Shown here one piece after another: positions 41,432-49,278 of a stretch of DNA of 64,000 bases. This DNA is from Streptomyces sp. MJM8645. GTDB taxonomy: Bacteria > Actinomycetota > Actinomycetes > Streptomycetales > Streptomycetaceae. The translations under genes and the position numbers were made by a program. Within the stretch, counting starts at the first letter, position 1; each line of letters begins with the position of its first letter. Location: the NCBI RefSeq assembly GCF_001625365.1, contig NZ_LJJF01000001.1, positions 5,446,001 through 5,510,000 of the forward strand. The letters are read 5' to 3'. The notes under the pieces are model-generated. The model saw only the letters and a list, made by a program, of their open reading frames with translations. It was not told the DNA's origin and made no database searches.

Positions 41432-43032
41432 CAGTGACCCGCCTCCTGCTGGGTGTTGAGCACGTTGACGTTGCGGAACAGCGCCGACGGGCAGCCGTGG
41501 CTGACCGCCGCGATCTGGCCGGGCTGCGCCTTGCCGCAGTTGAAGGCGCCGCCGAGGACGTAGGTCTGCGGGCCGCCGACCGCCGTCATCGAGCCCCAGA
41601 AGTCGGTGGTGGTCGCCTGGTAGGCGAAGTCCTTGACCTGGCCGGCGAGTTCGCCGTTCTTGATGGCGTAGGCGCGCTGGCCGGTGAACTGGAAGTTGTA
41701 GCGCTGCATGTCGATCGACCAGGAGCGGTCGCCGACGATGTACAGGCCGTTCTCCACCCCGGCGAACAGGCCCTCGGTGTCCGGGCCGTCGGCGGCGGGC
41801 TGGAGCGAGACGTTGGCCATCCGCTGCACCGGCACGTGGGCCGGGGAGTCCGCGAAGGCGCAGCCGTTGGAGCGCTCGAAGCCCTTCAGCTTGGCCATGC
41901 CGCGGTCGAGTTGGTACCCGACCAGGGTGCCGTCCTTGACCAGGTCCCAGGACTGGGTGGCGACGCCCTCGTCGTCGTAGCCGATCGTGGACAGGCCGTG
42001 CTCGGCGGTGCGGTCGCCGGTGACGTGCATCAGCTCGGAGCCGTACCTGAGCGAGCCGAGCCGGTCGAAGGTGGCGAAGGAGGTGCCGGCGTAGGCGGCC
42101 TCGTAGCCGAGGGCGCGGTCCAGCTCGGTGGCGTGGCCGATCGACTCGTGGATGGTCAGCCAGAGGTTGGACGGGTCGATGACCAGGTCGTAGCGGCCGG
42201 CCCGGACGCTCGGCGCCTTCATCTTCTCGGCGAGCAGGGTGGGCAGTTCGGCGAGTTCGGCGTCCCAGTCCCAGCCCGTTGCGGTCAGGCCCCGGCCGTC
42301 GGGGGACGGCCCCCGGACCCCCGTGAGGTACTCGAAGCCGCGCCCGACCGGCGGGGCCAGCGTGCGCATCGAGTCGAAGGCCCCGGTGCGCTCGTCCACC
42401 GAGGTGGCCTCCAGCGTGGGGTGCAGCCGGATCCGCTGCTGGGTGGTGACGGTGCCCGCGGTGTCCGCGTAGAACTTGTTCTCCTGGACGGTCAGCAGGC
42501 TCGCCTGGACGTGCGAGACGCCCTCGGCGGCCAGCAGCCGCGAACTCCACTCGGCGAGCAGTGCGGTCTTCTCCGCGTCCGGCACCTCGAAGGGGTTCAC
42601 CTCGTAGGAGGAGACCCAGGTGGCGTCCCGGTACACCGGCTCGTCGGCCAGCTCGACCCGTTCGGCGGAGCCGGCGGCCCGGCTGATCCCGCCGGACAGG
42701 CGGGCCACCGCGACGGCCTGCTCGGCGACCCGCGCCGCCGCGTCGGCGGTGAGGTCCACCCCGGCGGCGAAGCCCCAGGCGCCGTCCAGCAGCACCCGGA
42801 CGGCGAAGCCGAGTTGCACGCTGTCGGAGGTGCCGGCCGGGCGGGCGTCGCGCAGCCGCCAGGAGGCGCTGCGGACCCGCTCCAGGCGGAAGTCGGCGTG
42901 GGCGGCGCCGAGTTCGCGGGCCCGGGTGAGGGCGGCGTCGGCGAGGGTGCGCAGCGGGAAGGCGAGGAACAGCGGGTCGACGGCGCGCCCGTGCGGGGCG
43001 CCGACGCTGTCGGCCGGAGGGATCGGAGGCAA
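41431..43032 (-). CDS. tldD: TldD metalloprotease subunit
   Basis: 533 residues. The zinc motif HESIGH gives His295, Glu296 and His300 (HExxxH); the third ligand is expected as a Cys in NCGKAQPGQIAAVSHGCPSALF near the C-terminus. ERSNGCAFADSPAHVPVQRMANVSLQP precedes it. With TldE it makes the hetero-protease. No ATG fits; a TTG with GGGAGC eight bases upstream begins PPIPPADS like its relatives, so it is the chosen start. Confidence 0.93.
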   Translation of the reverse strand: MPPIPPADSVGAPHGRAVDPLFLAFPLRTLADAALTRARELGAAHADFRLERVRSASWRLRDARPAGTSDSVQLGFAVRVLLDGAWGFAAGVDLTADAAARVAEQAVAVARLSGGISRAAGSAERVELADEPVYRDATWVSSYEVNPFEVPDAEKTALLAEWSSRLLAAEGVSHVQASLLTVQENKFYADTAGTVTTQQRIRLHPTLEATSVDERTGAFDSMRTLAPPVGRGFEYLTGVRGPSPDGRGLTATGWDWDAELAELPTLLAEKMKAPSVRAGRYDLVIDPSNLWLTIHESIGHATELDRALGYEAAYAGTSFATFDRLGSLRYGSELMHVTGDRTAEHGLSTIGYDDEGVATQSWDLVKDGTLVGYQLDRGMAKLKGFERSNGCAFADSPAHVPVQRMANVSLQPAADGPDTEGLFAGVENGLYIVGDRSWSIDMQRYNFQFTGQRAYAIKNGELAGQVKDFAYQATTTDFWGSMTAVGGPQTYVLGGAFNCGKAQPGQIAAVSHGCPSALFRNVNVLNTQQEAGH

Positions 43033-43159
43033 TCGTGCTCCCTGGTCGCGGAGGGTGGCGGTGCGGCGCCACACAGGGGCGCCCGCACCGCATCATGGCC
43101 GGTCCAGGGGGTTTCGGCCAGCGCATTTCGGCCGGTGCGCCGCCGTGGTGGCCGGTCGG

Positions 43160-44305
43160 TCAGCCGACGATCTCCCACCAGCCGTCCAGCTCCGGCGGGT
43201 TGTCCACGTCGACCCGCTCGCCGGGGCGTGGCACGGCCAGCGGGACGGCCTGCGCCTTGGCCTCGGCCAGCAGCCGCTCGATCGGCTCGGCCCACGGGTG
43301 CAGGCCCAGGTTGAAGGTGCACCAGTGCACCGGCACCAGCAGGCCCGCCTGGAGGTCGCGGTGGGCGCGCACGGCGTCCTCGGGGGTCATGTGGATGTCG
43401 GCCCAGGCGGCGTCGTAGGCGCCGATCTGCACCAGCGCGGCGTCGAAGGGGCCGTGCCGGTCGCCGATCCGGGCGTAGCCCTCGAAGTAGCCGGAGTCGC
43501 CGGTGTAGAAGACCTTGCGGTCGGGGCCGGCGATCACCCAGGAGCCCCACAGGGTGGTGTTGCGGGTCAGGCCGCGGCCGGAGAAGTGGTGCGCCGAGGT
43601 GAGGGTGAGCACCAGGTCGCCGAGGGTGCAGGTCTCGTCCCAGTCCAGCTCGATGATGCGGTGCTCCGGGACGCCCCAGCGGCGCAGGTGGCCGCCGATG
43701 CCCAGCGGCACCGCGAACGGCGCGGACTGGCTGCGCACCAGGCGCTTGACCGTCGCCATGTCCAGGTGGTCGTAGTGGTCGTGCGAGATCAGTACGGCGT
43801 CGACCTGCGGCAGCTCCTCCAGTTCCACCGGCACGGGGTGCAGCCGCTTGGGGCCGACGTGCGCGGCGGGGGAGCAGCGCTCGCTCCAGATCGGGTCGAG
43901 CAGCACCCGGGAGCCCTCGATCTCCACCAGCGCGGAGGCGTGCCCGTACCAGGTGATCGCCACGCCCTCGGCTGCCGGGCCGGGGCCGCCGGCGGGGCGG
44001 ACGGTCGGCACGGGGTGGGCGGGGACGCGGCCCTCGCGCTCGAACAGCATCCGGCGGATGGTGCCGCGGTCGATGTCCGGGGCGGTGGTGGCCCGGGCCA
44101 GGGTGGAGGGGGCGTTGTGGAAGACGCCGTCGCGGTACTGCGGCGAGTCGCGCACCCGCTCCTCGTGCTCGCCGTCCGGCCGCCGGCCGAACGCCGCCGG
44201 CAGGTCGCGCAGCGACCAGGCGGCCGCTCCCAGGCCGGCCGCGAGGGCGGTCAGGGCCAGCAGCCGTCCGTTCCGGTGGGTGCTCCTGGGCCGTGCCTTG
44301 GTCAT
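43160..44305 (-). CDS. Metallo-beta-lactamase-fold hydrolase (NAPE-PLD-like)
   Basis: 381 residues. A short basic head and one N-terminal hydrophobic helix (about 12-30) anchor or export it. The hydrolase domain shows GVAITWYGHASALVEIEG, the metal motif ISHDHYDHLD, SAHHFSGRG, YTGDSGYFEG and VPVHWCTFNLGLHPWAEP. This order fits the UlaG/NAPE-PLD branch, which cleaves phosphodiester or lactone bonds in lipids. The substrate is unknown. The ATG follows GGCAGGG. Confidence 0.85.
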   Translation of the reverse strand: MTKARPRSTHRNGRLLALTALAAGLGAAAWSLRDLPAAFGRRPDGEHEERVRDSPQYRDGVFHNAPSTLARATTAPDIDRGTIRRMLFEREGRVPAHPVPTVRPAGGPGPAAEGVAITWYGHASALVEIEGSRVLLDPIWSERCSPAAHVGPKRLHPVPVELEELPQVDAVLISHDHYDHLDMATVKRLVRSQSAPFAVPLGIGGHLRRWGVPEHRIIELDWDETCTLGDLVLTLTSAHHFSGRGLTRNTTLWGSWVIAGPDRKVFYTGDSGYFEGYARIGDRHGPFDAALVQIGAYDAAWADIHMTPEDAVRAHRDLQAGLLVPVHWCTFNLGLHPWAEPIERLLAEAKAQAVPLAVPRPGERVDVDNPPELDGWWEIVG

Positions 44306-44620
44306 GCGCCCTGCCTTCGTTCCTCGCGGGACCCTTCGGGGGATCGGTACGGCCGGTCCCGGGTCGGCCCACACCACGGGGGCAACGGGTGCGCGGGGCC
44401 GTGTTGTTCCCGTACGGCGGCGCCGGCTGGGCTCCGGCCGTGGTTCGGTCAGGGCGGCTGAGCAGGTGCGGGGCGCTGCGGGTACGGATTGTCGGATTGC
44501 GACAGTTCCTCCGGTGCGGCGCTGTGGGAGCCCGATGCGCCGACACCGCCGACCGCCCGATAGCGTCACACTGCGTACGCGTTCCGACGTACGTCCGCAC
44601 ACACGGAGAGAGGTGGATCG
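44306..44620 (+). promoter_or_regulatory. Divergent region with fabG promoter
   Basis: 315 bases between the divergent hydrolase and fabG genes, with no ORF of note. TAGCGT (44561-44566) is a likely -10 for fabG. It is followed by the inverted repeat GTACG (44575-44579) and CGTAC (44588-44592), which sits about where transcription would begin and could be an operator or 5' hairpin. Nothing clear is seen for the minus-strand gene. Confidence 0.4.
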
Positions 44621-45340
44621 TTGAGCCGCTCGGTTCTCGTCACCGGAGGAAACCGGGGCATCGGCCTCGCGATCGCCCAGGCCTTCGCCGAGGCGGGTGA
44701 CAAGGTCGCCATCACCAGCCGCTCGGGCGAGGTGCCGGAGGCCCTGCAGAAGTACGACGTCCTCGCGGTGCGCTGCGACATCACGGACGCCGCGCAGGTC
44801 GACGCCGCCTTCACCGAGATCGAGGAGAAGCACGGCGCGGTCCAGGTGCTGGTCGCCAACGCGGGCATCACCAACGACACCCTGCTGCTGCGCATGTCCG
44901 AGGAGGACTTCACCTCCGTCCTGGACACCAACCTGACCGGGGCCTTCCGGGTGGTCAAGCGCGCCTCGAAGCTGATGATGCGCGCCCGCAAGGGCCGCGT
45001 CGTGCTGATCTCGTCCGTGGTGGGCCTGTCCGGCTCGCCGGGCCAGTCGAACTACGCCGCGTCCAAGGCGGGCCTGGTCGGCTTCGCCCGGTCGCTGGCG
45101 CGCGAGCTGGGCCCGCGCAACATCACCGTCAACGTGGTCGCCCCCGGCTTCGTCGACACCGACATGACCGCTGTGCTCAGCGACGAGCGCCGCGCGGACA
45201 TCGTCTCGGGCGTGCCGCTGGGCCGCTACGCGTCGCCCGCCGAGGTCGCGTCCACCGTGCGGTTCCTCGGTTCGGACGAGGCCGCGTACATCACCGGAGC
45301 CGTCATTCCCGTGGACGGCGGATTGGGCATGGGTCACTGA
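44621..45340 (+). CDS. fabG: 3-oxoacyl-ACP reductase FabG
   Basis: 239-residue classical SDR. Cofactor loop TGGNRGIG (8-15), NAG at 80-82 and the full catalytic set Ser132, Tyr145 and Lys149 (YAASK). It reduces 3-oxoacyl-ACP with NADPH in type II fatty-acid synthesis. The TTG start has GAGAGGTGG upstream. fabI follows after two bases, so the two reductive steps of the cycle are co-transcribed, as in other actinomycetes (the mabA-inhA layout of mycobacteria). Confidence 0.95.
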   Translation: MSRSVLVTGGNRGIGLAIAQAFAEAGDKVAITSRSGEVPEALQKYDVLAVRCDITDAAQVDAAFTEIEEKHGAVQVLVANAGITNDTLLLRMSEEDFTSVLDTNLTGAFRVVKRASKLMMRARKGRVVLISSVVGLSGSPGQSNYAASKAGLVGFARSLARELGPRNITVNVVAPGFVDTDMTAVLSDERRADIVSGVPLGRYASPAEVASTVRFLGSDEAAYITGAVIPVDGGLGMGH

Positions 45341-45342
45341 GC

Positions 45343-46110
45343 ATGACTGGAATCCTTGAGGGCAAGCGCATCCTGATCACGGGTGTGCTGATGGAGTCCT
45401 CCATCGCCTTCCACGCCGCCAAGCTCGCCCAGGAGCAGGGTGCGGAGATCATCCTCACCGCGTTCCCGCGTCCGAGCCTGACCGAGCGGATCGCCAAGAA
45501 GCTGCCGAAGCCGGTCACCGTGCTGCCGCTGGACGTCTCCAGCGAGGAGGAGCTGGCGGGCATCGCCGACACGGTCCGCGAGCACCTGCCGACCCTGGAC
45601 GGCATCGTCCACTCGATCGGCTTCGCCCCGCAGGACGCCCTGGGCGGCAACTTCCTGGACACCCCGTGGGAGTCCGTGGCCACCGCGATGAACGTCTCGG
45701 CCTTCTCGCTGAAGTCGCTGACCATGGCGCTGCTGCCGCTGATGCAGGACGGCGGCTCGGTCGTCGGCCTCACCTTCGACGCGCAGTTCGCCTGGCCGCA
45801 GTACGACTGGATGGGCCCGGCCAAGGCCGCCCTGGAGTCGACCAACCGCTACCTGGCGCGCTACCTGGGCGAGCGGGACATCCGCTGCAACCTGATCTCG
45901 GCCGGCCCGCTCGGCTCGATGGCCGCCAAGTCCATCCCGGGCTTCGGCGACCTCGCGGACACCTGGAACCACCGCTCCCCGCTGAAGTGGGACCTGACCG
46001 ACCCGGAGCCGGCCGGCCGCGGCATCGTCGCGCTGCTCTCGGACTGGTTCCCGAAGACCACCGGCGAGATCATCCACGTCGACGGCGGTCTGCACGCCAT
46101 CGGCGCCTGA
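45343..46110 (+). CDS. fabI: Enoyl-ACP reductase (FabI/InhA)
   Basis: 255 residues, NADH-dependent enoyl-ACP reductase. It opens with GILEGKRILITGVLMESSIAF, the InhA-like cofactor loop, and the catalytic pair is Tyr154 and Lys161 (YDWMGPAK, the YxxxxxxK spacing of this family). DSIGFAP-like VHSIGFAPQDALGG is also present. It completes each round of fatty-acid elongation and is the triclosan/isoniazid target class. It is translated directly after fabG and followed by a perfect terminator. Confidence 0.96.
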   Translation: MTGILEGKRILITGVLMESSIAFHAAKLAQEQGAEIILTAFPRPSLTERIAKKLPKPVTVLPLDVSSEEELAGIADTVREHLPTLDGIVHSIGFAPQDALGGNFLDTPWESVATAMNVSAFSLKSLTMALLPLMQDGGSVVGLTFDAQFAWPQYDWMGPAKAALESTNRYLARYLGERDIRCNLISAGPLGSMAAKSIPGFGDLADTWNHRSPLKWDLTDPEPAGRGIVALLSDWFPKTTGEIIHVDGGLHAIGA

Positions 46111-46125
46111 CCGCTTCGCCGCACA

Positions 46126-46163
46126 CCGCTGCCCGGCACCCTCGTGGGGGTGCCGGGCAGCGG
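46126..46163. terminator. Bidirectional terminator after fabI
   Basis: CCGCTGCCCGGCACCC and GGGTGCCGGGCAGCGG make a perfect 16-bp stem with a six-base loop, midway between the convergent fabI and FCD regulator genes. Confidence 0.88.
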
Positions 46164-46187
46164 CGTTCCAGGACGTGCCAGGACGCC

Positions 46188-46862
46188 TCAGACGTCGGCG
46201 GGGGTGCACGCGCCGATGGCGCGGCCGGCCTCGACGGAGGCGCGCTGGGCGTCGCCGGCCCGGATGGCGTCGAGGATGGTGGCGTGGCCGATGTAGCGCT
46301 CGGCGATCAGCTCGGGGCCGACGTCGTGCCGCAGGTGGGCGCGGGTGACCTCGCCGAGGTCGGCGTAGACGGCGGCCAGCACGTCGTTGTGGGCGGCGGC
46401 GACGACGGCCTGGTGGAACGCGGCGTCGGCCTGGATGAAGTCCTCGGCGTCGCCGGAGTGCCAGGCGCTCTCGCGGCGGCCCAGTGCGGCGTCCAGCAGG
46501 CCGAGGTCGCGGTCGGTGCGGCGGGCCGCGGCGAGGCCGGCCGCGGAGGTCTCCAGGGCGGCCCGCAGCTCGGCGACCTGCGCCTGGTCGGCGTCGGCGA
46601 AGCGGCGGTGCATGACCCCGGCCAGCTCGCTGGTGGCGAGCACGTAGGTGCCGGAGCCCTGGCGGATGTCGAGCAGCCCGTTGTGGGCGAGGGCGCGGAC
46701 GGCCTCGCGGACGGTGTTGCGGGCGACGCCGAGCTGTTCGACGAGTGCGGCCTCGGTGGGGATGCGTGAGCCGACGGGCCACTCTCCGGAGGTGATCTGG
46801 GCGCGCAGCTGCGCGATCACCTGGTCGGACAGCGGGGTGCGCCTCGGCGAGGACAGCGCCAC
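46188..46862 (-). CDS. GntR-family regulator, FCD subfamily
   Basis: 224 residues. The winged helix is PLSDQVIAQLRAQITSGEWPVGSRIPTEAALVEQLGVARNTVREAV followed by GLLDIRQGSGTYVL. The all-helical FCD domain carries the metal-binding pattern in ADAAFHQAVVAAAHND, and HATILDAI. Such proteins sense small organic acids. It diverges from an MFS transporter gene with a palindrome on the transporter promoter, so it probably represses that gene. GTG start with AAGGAG upstream. Confidence 0.9.
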   Translation of the reverse strand: MALSSPRRTPLSDQVIAQLRAQITSGEWPVGSRIPTEAALVEQLGVARNTVREAVRALAHNGLLDIRQGSGTYVLATSELAGVMHRRFADADQAQVAELRAALETSAAGLAAARRTDRDLGLLDAALGRRESAWHSGDAEDFIQADAAFHQAVVAAAHNDVLAAVYADLGEVTRAHLRHDVGPELIAERYIGHATILDAIRAGDAQRASVEAGRAIGACTPADV

Positions 46863-46975
46863 GGGTACTCCTTGCGGCTACGGTTCGATGGACGGGGCCG
46901 GCGGGTGGGAGGGCCGGCGTCCGGTGGGGGTGCGGGTCGGCACATCATGCCAATTCGAAGGTGCGCCAATTCATC

Positions 46976-46992
46976 CCATCATTCTATGATGG
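46976..46992 (+). promoter_or_regulatory. Operator palindrome on the MFS gene promoter
   Basis: CCATCAT-TCT-ATGATGG is a perfect 7-bp inverted repeat. Its right half overlaps TATGAT (46985-46990), a near-consensus -10 box seven bases before the ATG at 46998. Two direct repeats, CCAATTC (46950-46956 and 46966-46972), lie just upstream. It is the natural binding site for the divergent FCD regulator. Confidence 0.6.
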
Positions 46993-46997
46993 TGCCC

Positions 46998-48284
46998 ATG
47001 CCTCCCGCAGCAGACACCACCGCCTCCCCACGAACCGAGGCCCGGCCGCAGACCGAGCGGCCCTCCACGCCCTCCTCCGGCAAGCACCTGGTCTGGCTGT
47101 TCGCCATCGCGATCGCCGCCGCCGCCTTCAACCTGCGCCCCGTGGTCACCAGCCTCGGACCGCTGCTCGACCAGGTCCGCGCCGACCTCGGGATGAACCC
47201 GACGCTCGCCGGGCTGCTCACCGCCGTCCCGTCGCTCTGCTTCGGCCTGTTCGGCTTCGCCGCGCCCTCGATGGCCCGGCGGATCGGCCCGATCGCCGTG
47301 ATCACCGCCGGCATGGGCGCGATCACCCTGGGCGTGCTGTCCCGCTCCTTCGCCGGCGGCACCGCGGTGTTCCTGCTGCTGACCGCGCTCGCGCTGGCCG
47401 GCGTGGCGGTCTCCAACGTGCTGATCCCGGTGGTGATCAAGCGCTACTTCCCGGACAAGGTCGGTCCGATGATCGGCCTGTACTCGATGGCGCTGTCGGC
47501 CGGCACCGCGCTGGCCGCCGCCGTCACCGTGCCGATGACCAGCGCGCTCGGCGGCGACTGGCGCTACGGCCTGGGCGTCTGGGCCGGTCTCGCCGCGCTG
47601 GCCCTGCTGCTCTGGCTCCCGGTGCTGCTGACCAAGCGCGAGCGCGGCGAGCGCGCGGGCGGGGCGGCCGCCGCCAGGCTGCCGATCACCCGCAGCCGGA
47701 CGGCCTGGGCGATGGCCTGCTTCTTCGGCCTCCAGGCCACCGGCGCCTACGTGGTGATGGGCTGGATGCCGAAGATCTTCCAGGACGCCGGAGTCGACAA
47801 GGGCACCTCCGGGGTGCTGCTCGCGGTGACCATGGTGATCGGCGTGCCGGTCTCCTTCGTGCTGCCCAACCTGGCCGCCCGCCGCGGCGACCAGCGGCTG
47901 TTCGTCGTCGTGCTGGCCGCCTGCGGCATCGCCGGGTACGCCGGGCTGGCGCTGGCCCCGGCCGGCGCGTCGTGGCTCTGGGCGGTCCTGGTGGGCCTGT
48001 CCAACTGCGCCTTCCCGCTGGTGCTGACGATGATCGGGCTGCGCGCCCGCACCGCCGGCGGGGTCGCCCAGCTCTCCGCCTTCGCCCAGGGCGTCGGCTA
48101 CCTGATCTCCATCCCCGGCCCGATCCTGATCGGCCGGATCTACCAGATGACCGGTGAGTGGTACGGCCCGCTGGGCTTCCTGGCACTGCTGCTGGTGCCG
48201 CAGATGCTGTTCGGCCTGCGGGCCGCGATGGCCCGGCACATCGAGGACGAGGCGGTCCACCCCGTGGCGCAGGTCAAGGCCTGA
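46998..48284 (+). CDS. MFS transporter, CynX/NimT type
   Basis: 428 residues with twelve predicted membrane helices. NLRPVVTSLGPLLDQVRADLGMNPTLAGLLTAVP at the start is the signature of the CynX/NimT (cyanate, nitroimidazole) branch of the major facilitator superfamily. The transported compound is unknown. The ATG at 46998 fits a leaderless mRNA from TATGAT; earlier ATGs at 46986 and 46989 lie inside that -10 box and are unlikely. The gene is opposite its probable repressor. Confidence 0.87.
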   Translation: MPPAADTTASPRTEARPQTERPSTPSSGKHLVWLFAIAIAAAAFNLRPVVTSLGPLLDQVRADLGMNPTLAGLLTAVPSLCFGLFGFAAPSMARRIGPIAVITAGMGAITLGVLSRSFAGGTAVFLLLTALALAGVAVSNVLIPVVIKRYFPDKVGPMIGLYSMALSAGTALAAAVTVPMTSALGGDWRYGLGVWAGLAALALLLWLPVLLTKRERGERAGGAAAARLPITRSRTAWAMACFFGLQATGAYVVMGWMPKIFQDAGVDKGTSGVLLAVTMVIGVPVSFVLPNLAARRGDQRLFVVVLAACGIAGYAGLALAPAGASWLWAVLVGLSNCAFPLVLTMIGLRARTAGGVAQLSAFAQGVGYLISIPGPILIGRIYQMTGEWYGPLGFLALLLVPQMLFGLRAAMARHIEDEAVHPVAQVKA

Positions 48285-48351
48285 CCAAGGGCCGGCCAAC
48301 CCCGAGGGGTCGGTGACCGACGGGCGTGTTCGGGGTGGAAGAATCCCGGAC

Positions 48352-48474
48352 ATGCCCGTTCTCGATCCCAACCCGACCGACGGCCGCAAGCAGCTCGGCC
48401 AGATCGCCCTGGCGATCGCCGGCATCGTGGTGCTGGTGGCGATCATCGCCTCCGTCGCCGCCGCCATAGGCTGA
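48352..48474 (+). CDS. SGM_5486-type transporter-associated small membrane protein
   Basis: 40 residues: MPVLDPNPTDGRKQ, then a single hydrophobic helix from about residue 18 to the end. This matches the SGM_5486 family of tiny proteins that sit after CynX-like transporters in Streptomyces. It is 67 bases downstream of the transporter and may be a small accessory subunit. AAGAAT lies seven bases before the ATG, a weak leaderless-type box. Confidence 0.75.
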   Translation: MPVLDPNPTDGRKQLGQIALAIAGIVVLVAIIASVAAAIG

Positions 48475-48635
48475 TCCGGTCCATCCCCCCCCGCGCACAA
48501 CCGCCGCTCATCGGCCACCCCCCGTTTATCGGAAGGGCCGGACGAACGGCGGATGATGACACCCGCCACCCCTGCGAGTGGCGGCATCCGGGAGCATCGC
48601 GCCCCGGAGCGGCTTTTCTGCCAAGCTTGCTGGGT

Positions 48636-49163
48636 ATGAGCGCCGACACGTCCCGCAGGATCATCGTTCTCCGCCATGCCAAGGCCGACTGGCCCAACGG
48701 CGTGGACGACCACGAGCGGCCGCTGGCCGACCGGGGCCGTCACCAGGCCCCGGACGCCGGCCGCTGGCTGGTCGACTCCGGCATCAACCCCGAGTACGTG
48801 CTCTGCTCCACCGCGCTGCGCACCCGCGAGACGTGGAAGCTGGCGGCGCACGAGCTGCCGAAGCGGGCCCGCAAGACCGTGTACGAGGACCGGATCTACG
48901 AGGCCAGCCCCGGCGAGATCATCGCCGTCCTCCAGGAGACCCCGGAGGAGTACGCGGACGTGGTGCTGGTCGGGCACAACCCCGGCGTGCTGGGCCTGAC
49001 CCAGGTGCTGGCCGGGGACGCGGGCGACCGGGACGCGCTGGAGCGGCTGCGGCTCGGCGGCTTCCCGACGGCGGCGATCGCGGTGCTCAGCTTCAGCGGC
49101 TCGTGGAAGGGCGTCGAGCCGGGCGCGGCCGCGCTGGTCTCGTACTACACGCCGCAGGACTGA
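48636..49163 (+). CDS. SixA-type histidine phosphatase
   Basis: 175 residues of the histidine phosphatase superfamily. The phosphate-accepting residue is His14 in IIVLRHAKADWP (RHA instead of the more usual RHG, as in SixA). The second catalytic His is in VLVGHNPGVLGL, and CSTALRTRETW carries the phosphate-pocket Arg. E. coli SixA removes phosphate from phosphohistidine; the target here is unknown. It has its own promoter and converges on serB. Confidence 0.88.
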   Translation: MSADTSRRIIVLRHAKADWPNGVDDHERPLADRGRHQAPDAGRWLVDSGINPEYVLCSTALRTRETWKLAAHELPKRARKTVYEDRIYEASPGEIIAVLQETPEEYADVVLVGHNPGVLGLTQVLAGDAGDRDALERLRLGGFPTAAIAVLSFSGSWKGVEPGAAALVSYYTPQD

Positions 49164-49228
49164 CCCGGTACGGAGCTCCGGGTTCCGTACGGGCTCCGTT
49201 GCTCCGGGCTTCGGGCTTCGATGACGAC

Positions 49229-49261
49229 GAGGGGCGCGCGGACCAGGTCCGCGCGCCCCTC
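49229..49261. terminator. Bidirectional terminator between sixA-like gene and serB
   Basis: GAGGGGCGCGCGGACC and GGTCCGCGCGCCCCTC are perfect inverted repeats of 16 bases around one base, giving a stem of about 14 bp. Both convergent genes can end here. Confidence 0.85.
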
Positions 49262-49278
49262 TCGTGCGTCTTCAGGCC

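Noticed and set aside
46986..46991. Tandem ATG codons at 46986 and 46989 as start of the MFS gene
   Set aside because: They lie inside the TATGAT box and operator palindrome, so the mRNA most likely begins after them, near 46998.
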